Origin: Gnetum montanum
Taxonomy: Eukaryota; Streptophyta; Gnetopsida; Gnetales; Gnetaceae
Direction of reading: 5' to 3'
DNA: 64,000 bases
Assembly (NCBI GenBank): GCA_015680685.1
Contig: MNCI01030902.1
Location: forward strand, 526,502-590,501
Shown here one piece after another: positions 57,308 through 64,000 of this stretch (position 1 is its first letter; every line of letters starts with the position of its first letter). Under the pieces are notes generated by a model. It saw only the letters and a list, made by a program, of their open reading frames with translations. It did not search any database and was not told the origin of the DNA. Made by a program: the position numbers and the translations under genes.

Positions 57308-57325
57308 AAAAAAAAAAAAAAAAAA
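57308..57325. repeat. Poly-A run
   Basis: About 18 A in a row near the 3' end of element D. It looks like a simple slippage repeat. Confidence 0.85.
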
Positions 57326-57349
57326 CTTGAAGTGGCTTAAAGTAATTCA

Positions 57350-57690
57350 CATTTTAGGTAGTGGTGGCTCTTGCGTTGACTTCCTTCCTTTGTTGCCAGG
57401 ATTTTGGAATTGATAGTGGTTCAAGATCACCTATAATTTCCTCATTCCATCATTATCTTCCTTTCCATCTGCTCTCTCTATTAAGTATGGCATAGGGACT
57501 AGTTCAATTTTAACTATTGCATTGGCTTGCTTATTTCGCTAGAATTAGTACATTTCTTCTAAGTACCATTCTCTGTTGTTGATTATGGTAGGTCATAAAG
57601 GAAACACTTGAAGTTGCATCTTTATAGCTTCCATGGTGTGAAGGTCCTCCTTTTCGTATCCTCTTCAAGACCATCTATAATCAACAAGGG
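57350..57690 (-). pseudogene. Element D third-ORF fragment
   Basis: The minus strand encodes MEAIKMQLQVFPL, then TIINNREWYLEEMY and ANAIVKIELV. This aligns with the SxMWxI.T..GEWYMGETYLF...VKIKDI region of B and C. The rest of the ORF, including the INLPW and C-terminal blocks, is missing, so D carries an internally deleted third ORF. Confidence 0.6.
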
Positions 57691-59908
57691 TTTGAAATTA
57701 TTAGGGTCTTCATATCAATTCTTAATAGTTATTTACCTTGCTCATACCCTTGGTTAGATCAAGTTCTTATATTATTACAATTGAAAAGTTTCAAAACTTT
57801 TTTAAAAGAAACCCATTAGGTGTTATATCTTTTAGTTACTTATGATCTTTTATCATTTTCCTTACTTGTTATGACCTAAAATAGTTGATATGATCTATTA
57901 AGGGTATTATCTAAATCTTTTTGGCCTTAGTTTGATTAATTAACTTTAATTTTCTTATTATTTATTTATACCTACCCTTTATAATATTTTCCAAGTGTTA
58001 GGAATTTATGGTTCAAGTTTTCAAGTTTTTGTTTGCTTATATCACATAATGCACCTCCCCCTACCCCCATGACTAAGTTGAGCACTCTGAGATTAATAGG
58101 ATTGAAGAATCTTGGGAATCATAGCTACGAGGGTAAACTTATGGCCTTTGAAAGCTAGTTTTCAAGAGGGCTTGAAAAATCTATAACAAAAACTTCTCTT
58201 ACTACAAATGAGAGAAACGAAAAATTTCACTAACTCCCACATGTATATATACTATTTTTATGTGTGTGACATTGTAGATCATACATCATAGATACAACAT
58301 CATAGGTTCCTACAACATCATAACTATGATATCACCATTAAAACATTCAAATTTTTCATTGATTTTTCTTGGAAAAATGAGTTTGATGAAATCTTTGAAA
58401 AATGTAAAACTTTTCTAGATGGTCAAGGGCCATGACTGATGCATGGTTTTCAACAATTTAGTGTTCAAGGGTTAGGTAGAAGGAATCTTGAGCAACCAAA
58501 TTTTATAGTATGTATAAGAAATGGATAATGAATTTCTGATGTATGGATAGATTATTAGATGATATGGGAAGTTTATTAGATGTTTTGGAAAGCACAAGAT
58601 GATGTGGAATTGTTAGAAAAGTATGACATACAAGAGCTATACAAATGGATCCTTCCCAAAGTAGGATCCAATCCTTAGTACCCTTGTATAACCATGCCTA
58701 AAGTGTCCTTAGGCACTCAAGGAGCTAAATGTAATACATACCTATTAAGAAAAAAACACATGTTAGTATTACTAGGTTGGGAAAATCATGCTATATTATA
58801 CAAAACAACAAGTTATGATTACATATTCAATGAGATGAGATAAACTATATAAAGGATTATTGAAAACAGGACATTAGGTGTCATACCATAGGCATAATGA
58901 ATTCTTATGTTTTATTAGTGGTTAAAATAATCATTAGCTTTTTTGTCCAAGATTCAAACCAAGTCCAAACCACATTCCAGTGACATCACATTGTTTCATA
59001 TCTAAGAGTTACAACCATAAGACTACCATTCTTGCAAGGAGTATTACCTCTTGGTGTATTGTTGAAGGGAGGAGTTTATTCATGGCACTTATTATATTTT
59101 TTAGATTTCTAAGAAGTTGCCTACCTTTAGGTATGGGTAACATGTCTTTCTAGTGGAACCCCTAGAAATTTATTTTGTGCATGAGTTTTATTTTTATCTA
59201 TGTTAACCTTACTAGAGGAATACCCTTAAGCATGGGTAACATGTATTTCCAATGACATTGCAAGGTAGCACTTATTGTACTCTTAATCACATTTTTTGTT
59301 AGATCTACCAGGATATAGTTATAACCTTAGAAACATGATAGAACATATAGTAGTGATCTAAGAGATTCCACAAGTTCCCTTGATGTCACACCCTTCACAT
59401 TCCCTCTTTGTTCTTCACTTTTCTATCCAAGCATAATGGTTACAAGTTTATTTCTAGTTGTATGATGGAAAAAATATCATTAAGACCATGGTAAGAATTT
59501 CTTATTATTGCAATGGATGGTTGGGTGGTGTGGTCTCACTATATAAATAATCAATCCCTCATGATTTGATAACATAGAGAAATCTTTACCTTATTGGGAC
59601 TACATATTGCTTTATTCTTAATGTGTTTTATTCAAAATTGATAGAAATATGTACAAGTAACATGTAAACAAAGTATGAAAAAATTGTAAAAGATATTAAG
59701 AATGAAAAAGATTAAAAAGAAGTAGAAAATATCAAAGAATTGCAAATGGTTTAAGAAATGGAAAAGTATAAAAGAATGAAAAGATATCAAAGAATGTGGA
59801 AATTAGTACGAAATGTGAGAAGGCATAGTAAAAAATTAAAAATCAAAAAGAAATTTTACAATAATAAAATAATAAAATGCTTATTAATTTCTGGATCATG
59901 ATTGGTAT
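57691..59908 (-). other. Element D non-coding region
   Basis: No supported gene. It contains a G-run motif near 58064-58078 (minus strand AGTCATGGGGGTAG), blocks shared with the post-pol regions of other copies (58640-58740, 59110-59260) and a purine-rich plus strand at 59640-59870. Confidence 0.55.
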
Positions 59909-60608
59909 TTCCCTCATAACTGAACTCATGGATAAGTGTTTGTAGAATGAACCTTAGTTCCCATAGATCATACAATTGAGGTTTCTCACTTATCATCCTT
60001 AGTGACTTAGTTTTTTGGTTATCATCCCATGTAATCTTGATGGTAATTGAATTTTCATCATCTAAGTCCTTAGTTCCTCTTTCTATTGCTGTATGATTGT
60101 CATTTAGTATTTTCATTTGTAAGTTCATAGTTGGGGTCATTTTCCTAGAATCAAAATTAATAATTGGTTTAGATGTTTCCATGTATGTTTTTGATACTTT
60201 TAGATTCCTAGTTTGTGGCCACTAGGTATCTTTTGGTTTAGTGGTTCCTGCTCTTTCTTGTGCATACACTTGCCTTTCATATTTAGTGTGGGTTGGTGTC
60301 AGCACTATCTTCACATTTTGAAGTGTTGGTCTACAACTACATCCTTCTTTATCATTAGTAATGCATGGAATTTCATATCTCTCTACAATGATGGTTTCAT
60401 CTATTATGCTTTTCATTGATGTAGTAATGGATGTTGGCTCTTGCATTGGATTGGGAGACATTATTTTTGTGAGGAAGGATGTTGCACCTGGTTGGCCTTG
60501 TGTTGGTTTTGATGAGCCACTAGGTCTATGAGTTTTGTGCACATTTTTGAAAACTATCCTTAAGAAAGGAATTTTGATACTTTTCCTCAGATCTACTAAC
60601 ATTTTCAT
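59909..60608 (-). pseudogene. Element D protease-linker remnant
   Basis: The minus-strand frame from 60608 to 59856 has a single internal stop (near 60220). It includes PCITNDKEGCSC, which matches the CITYNDS end of the F protease, and then the linker QVYAQERAGTTKPKDT. The protease active-site and GRAWLST blocks are missing. The frame is unusually open, but it is a shifted readout of gag tail plus linker, not a new protein. Confidence 0.6.
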
Positions 60609-61980
60609 TTACTTGTATGTTCATAGCACAAGTGGCATTCTTCCATTGATGTTGTGGTTTTAATCCTTCATATGTTGTTGGTGGTGATGTATGGTGGGAG
60701 GAAGTATGAGAATATTAAGGATGTCACAAAGGATAATAGGTTTAAAGTGATGATCCCATAGGATATGTTGCAAGTTGATGATATTTGAAAGAGTGATAGT
60801 AGTGATTTGAGGTATAGAAACTAGAATCATTTGGAGAGATAGGTTGTTGAACATAGTAGTCATATAGGTTTGGCTAGCAATAAGGTTATTGCTAGTATCC
60901 CCACAATTATGGGTTTTGCCACTATAGTTTATAGTAGTTTTAAGGCTAATAACAAGTTCCATTAGGATAGTATGGTTGGTTGTAGGACTATCTATAATTA
61001 ACTTTTGAGTAAGGTAATGTCCTAGGCATTTGCTTTTGTACGAACTTGGGATTTAGAGAAAAATCCCAAAACTCATGTAGATGAAACATAATTGGGAAAT
61101 AGCCCTTTGGATGGTCATATTGGTAGATGTCACATATATCATCCTCTTCTATGGTTGGGTCTATAGCCTCTTCTACTGCAGCTACTTTTCCTTTTTATCG
61201 ATAAGTTTTTCTCCTTGTTTCTTTGGTCTTTTTCTTATTCTTGTTTTGCTCACTTGATCTTTATTGCATTACCCTCTCCTCTAATGTTTTCACATAAATT
61301 ATAAATTTTTTAGTTATTAACTCCCACATCTTATCTATCCTTACTTTAAGCTCAATAATGAACTTTTGGATTGGCAAAGTTTTTTGTGAAATCACCTCAT
61401 CAAGAGCTTCCTCTTTTTCCTTATCATACATATGGACTTCTCTTGTTTGAAGAGTTGGATCCTAGTTATATTTCTCAACACTCTCCCTTTGACATACCTC
61501 TCCTTCTTCTTTTTCCATCTATTCAAGTAACCTTTGTATCTAATGGGCTTTTAAATCAAATAATTATCCATCTATGATTTGAAGAAGCTACTCTTTTTAA
61601 GAAAACCCATGGCTTGGACATCTATGTAGTAGAGAATAGTATCTATCCAAGGACATATCCAAGGTTTCATGATCTCCTTGATCTCACACTTGGATTTATT
61701 TTCCTAAATTGGACACTCTCACATAGGTTTGGTATTTCTTGTTGAAGAGTTCTAGCATTGTGGACCATTAATGAATTGAATCTAGTTCTAATGATCTATA
61801 CCAACTTTCAACTTTGTCAACTAGTGTCCTAGGAAAGAGCTTAATATTTTTCCACTTGCTCTCAATGTTTTGCAAGGGACAGGCATCATGGAAGGCTTGT
61901 AAGTAATGTTGTGGGTCTTAGTTATAACCATCCACAAATTTAAGGATGTTATTCATATCAAGCCTTTTGATAATACCTTT
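60609..61980 (-). pseudogene. Element D gag remnant, cut by G
   Basis: Blocks: the gag domain at 61560-61980 (gag sequence shared with E, such as the block at 61755-61800); CDIYQYDHPKGY at about 61100-61140 with both the second and last Cys changed to Tyr; and an Asn/Tyr/Gln-rich tail at 60660-60962. The upstream half is beyond element G, outside the window. Confidence 0.75.
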
Positions 61981-62825
61981 TGATGAGAGGCAAGGTATCC
62001 CTATTCTCAACCATATGAATACAAGCATACACGCACAAGCTGGTCAAATTCCAAAGACTAGGTGCTTATGCACCTTTACAGAACCCAGGCAGGTTAATCA
62101 ATCATTGTGTTCCCAAGCTTACTTGTATAGTGCAGTTGTATGGTTAAGTAAAATTAAGGTATATGATTTTTATATATTTTGACATTTTATGTCCTAGTGC
62201 TACAAAGGGAGAAGTGACTAATTAAGTAACTAGTTTAATTTAACTAATCAACTATGCTCGAACTAGTCCTAACACCAGCATCCATTTCCACTTGTCGTCT
62301 AAATCCTAAACCAATGCAACACTACTGGGATTACCAAATGCTAATCATTACTAGGTTACCAAGTGTTCCACACATGCTCGAAGTGGTCGTAGTAAGTGTG
62401 CTTACTTGGGAGAGTGACAAGGTGAGAAAGAGAAAATTAATTAACTAAGGAAAGCATTAAATAATTTTAAATAACATTAAATAAGTGATTCTAAATACTG
62501 AAATATTTATCACAAAGTTCATCTTTATTTCTGGCCACAAGGTGTGCTCAAGTACACAATGCTCAAATAAATATCCATTCACTTTATGACTCCTACTATG
62601 GGCACTCAAAAATAATTCTAACTCTGAGAAGGAAAAAAGGAAAGAGTTTGGGTAAGGGACTAAGACTAATTAACTAACTATTTTCCAACCAAGTGCATCC
62701 ACCTCTTATTTATAGGTGACAAGACAGGCCCTGATATTGGATGTCCGATATTGCTTGAAAGGTTCCAATATCGCATACCTAATATCATGGATGCGATATC
62801 ATGGCTTCGATATCTTGGCTTATCA
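61981..62825 (-). repeat. Element G 3' LTR (845 bp)
   Basis: Starts TGATGAGAGGCAAGG and ends GGCTTATCA on the plus strand. The TATA box is at 62705-62714 (reverse complement). The GATATTGG/GATATCATGG array is at 62730-62825. It aligns with the F LTR over its length. Confidence 0.88.
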
Positions 62826-63028
62826 TACCTCCACGACTGAATGAAAACTCATCCTCAAGTTCTTTACAAAATATTGGGAAGGTATGGGATTATTGACTAA
62901 ATGAGGTAATAACAGACTCAAAAGGCTTGGTAAATAGATTGACAAACATATTACAACATTCATGTTCACGCCCATTGAGGTGAACACTATACATAGATGA
63001 CATCTAGACCCTCATCTAACAACTTGAA

Positions 63029-63052
63029 GAGAAAGAGAGAGAGAGAGAAAAG
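63029..63052. repeat. GA microsatellite
   Basis: A GAGAAAGAGAGAGAGAGAG run inside element G. F has a related GAAAGAAAGAGAG stretch at about 26779-26796. Confidence 0.8.
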
Positions 63053-64000
63053 AAAATGAGGCACGTTGTTGTCGATGTCAGAAATGTGCATTCCATTGTT
63101 CATCCATAGCTACATGATCAAACTTGTTCCTTGTGTAAATGATCTAGCTCCACTCTAATCTAAGTGTTTCCTCCTATCCTAGTCCATTGTTGATGTAATC
63201 ACCATCTACACACACAACATAGTCACGAATTAGCAAGGATAGATAAGCCATAATGCAGTTGATACCTTGCCTCGATATAAGTGCATTAGTTGGATTGGGG
63301 GTATGGCAGATACTAGGTTAGATGTTTTTAATTGATAACTACCCAAGGTGTAGGGGTGAGATAGGTGATTGAATGAAAAAATTTGTGACAGGGCCTCCAT
63401 GACTAAGAGTAAACCTTCAATAGTAAGAGGGTGAAAAAATTGAAGGAACAATGAAGATGAGAGAAATAACAATGGTGAAGCCAATACAATGGATGTCATG
63501 GATGGAGATGAAACAAGAAATGGTTGATTGCAAAAAATGTTTAAGGAAAAGAACTTAATAATTGCAACAAAAAGGAATGCTAGTGGGTCCTCTCCAAAGT
63601 AGGCTCATGCTTTTTATGCCTTGACAGACCTGCAAACCAAAGAGTTCATAGGCTCTTATAATGACATATGGAAACAATAGTTAATAACTTACCCACAAAA
63701 TTTTACCACAGACTAACAATGCATCAACCAAGACATAAACTAATCATAAAACTGGCAATGAGATGGAATATGGGAAGAAATATGAAAGGAGAGGAGGAAA
63801 TGGAATGGAATCCCAAGAGTAAGGTTGTGTAAACTCCCTTGTGTATTATGTGGTTAAGGTGACTGAATAAAATTCATCCCAAGTCTAGACTCACCAACCA
63901 CATCTAGTGACCTCACATCAATACATTTGACCAACTCAACCTCATGAAGTAACAAGAATGCATCGATTGAGCCACCACCATTTGAAGGAGGGAAAGATAG

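Larger units (their letters stand above)
56865..61980 (-). mobile_element. Element D: pol-less copy, truncated and interrupted by G
   Basis: Minus-strand order: gag (cut at 61980 by G), a short protease remnant, the post-pol G-run motif (about 59909), the U-rich tract, a partial third ORF, polypurine tract (57143) and a truncated 3' LTR (56865-57142). RT, RNase H and integrase are missing, with the join at about the same place as in F. This suggests that D and F derive from one non-autonomous lineage or from a recurrent deletion. Confidence 0.75.
61981..64000 (-). mobile_element. Element G: 3' end of an F-like element, runs off the window
   Basis: The 3' LTR (61981-62825) is followed by polypurine tract TACCTCCACGACTGA (62826-62840, plus strand), then sequence aligning with 26596-27740 of F. 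It includes a TGTGTGTAG/ATG acceptor-like junction at about 63203-63212 and a G-run motif near 63391-63405. The GATATC-type U3 also groups it with F. No coding frame is supported in the visible part. It is inserted in the gag of D after CCTTT. Confidence 0.82.

Noticed and set aside
59856-60608. A new protein gene of about 250 codons in element D
   Set aside because: Block order matches the end of protease and the linker of F, partly in shifted frame. It is element remnant.

Overview
The window is plant nuclear DNA, most likely from a large, repeat-bloated seed-plant genome such as a gymnosperm (inference). The sequence is AT-rich and CpG-poor. It is dominated by nested, decayed Ty3/gypsy LTR retrotransposons of one Athila-like family. 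The lineage call rests on a primer binding site matching the 3' end of plant tRNA-Asp, a fused gag-pro-pol frame, and a third ORF between integrase and the 3' LTR. LTRs are about 0.8-0.93 kb and run TGATG...CATCA. Target duplications are 5 bp.

Layout. A (minus, 1-8185, left end outside the window) sits inside an older plus-strand copy X (8186-9617 plus 22967-23773). B (plus, 9618-22966, complete, about 13.3 kb) is inserted in the LTR of X. Next comes about 2 kb of host-like DNA with a relic of a different gypsy lineage (24642-25026). F (minus, 25769-32831, complete, duplication AAGTC on both sides) is a 7 kb derivative that has lost RT, RNase H and integrase. Positions 32837-43007 are the only substantial non-element stretch. 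They hold one intact gene-like ORF (33528-34046, 172 codons, with a plausible promoter), 117-bp tandem repeats, an LTR relic and a 4.4 kb minisatellite with a unit near 23 bp. From 43008 on, C (minus, 43504-56627, complete, about 13.1 kb) interrupts the gag of an older copy E. D (minus, 56865-61980) is another pol-less copy, and its gag is interrupted by G (minus, 61981 to the window end).

How the elements work. Each LTR has a very short U3 made mostly of short palindromic repeats, then a TATA box, an AATAAA signal and a long U5. Gag, protease, RT/RNase H and integrase follow in one frame. After integrase lie a G-run motif, a U-rich non-coding stretch, and a conserved TTGTGATTACAG that looks like a splice acceptor placed directly at the ATG of a roughly 920-codon third ORF. 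In C this third ORF keeps a single frame for all 920 codons and is broken only by point stops, mostly TAG. That is what deamination of methylated CAG (CHG) sites would produce. No retrotransposon copy here is intact. The most interesting points are this third ORF and its acceptor, two different subfamilies inserted at the same gag position, the minisatellite, and the lone unrecognised gene.
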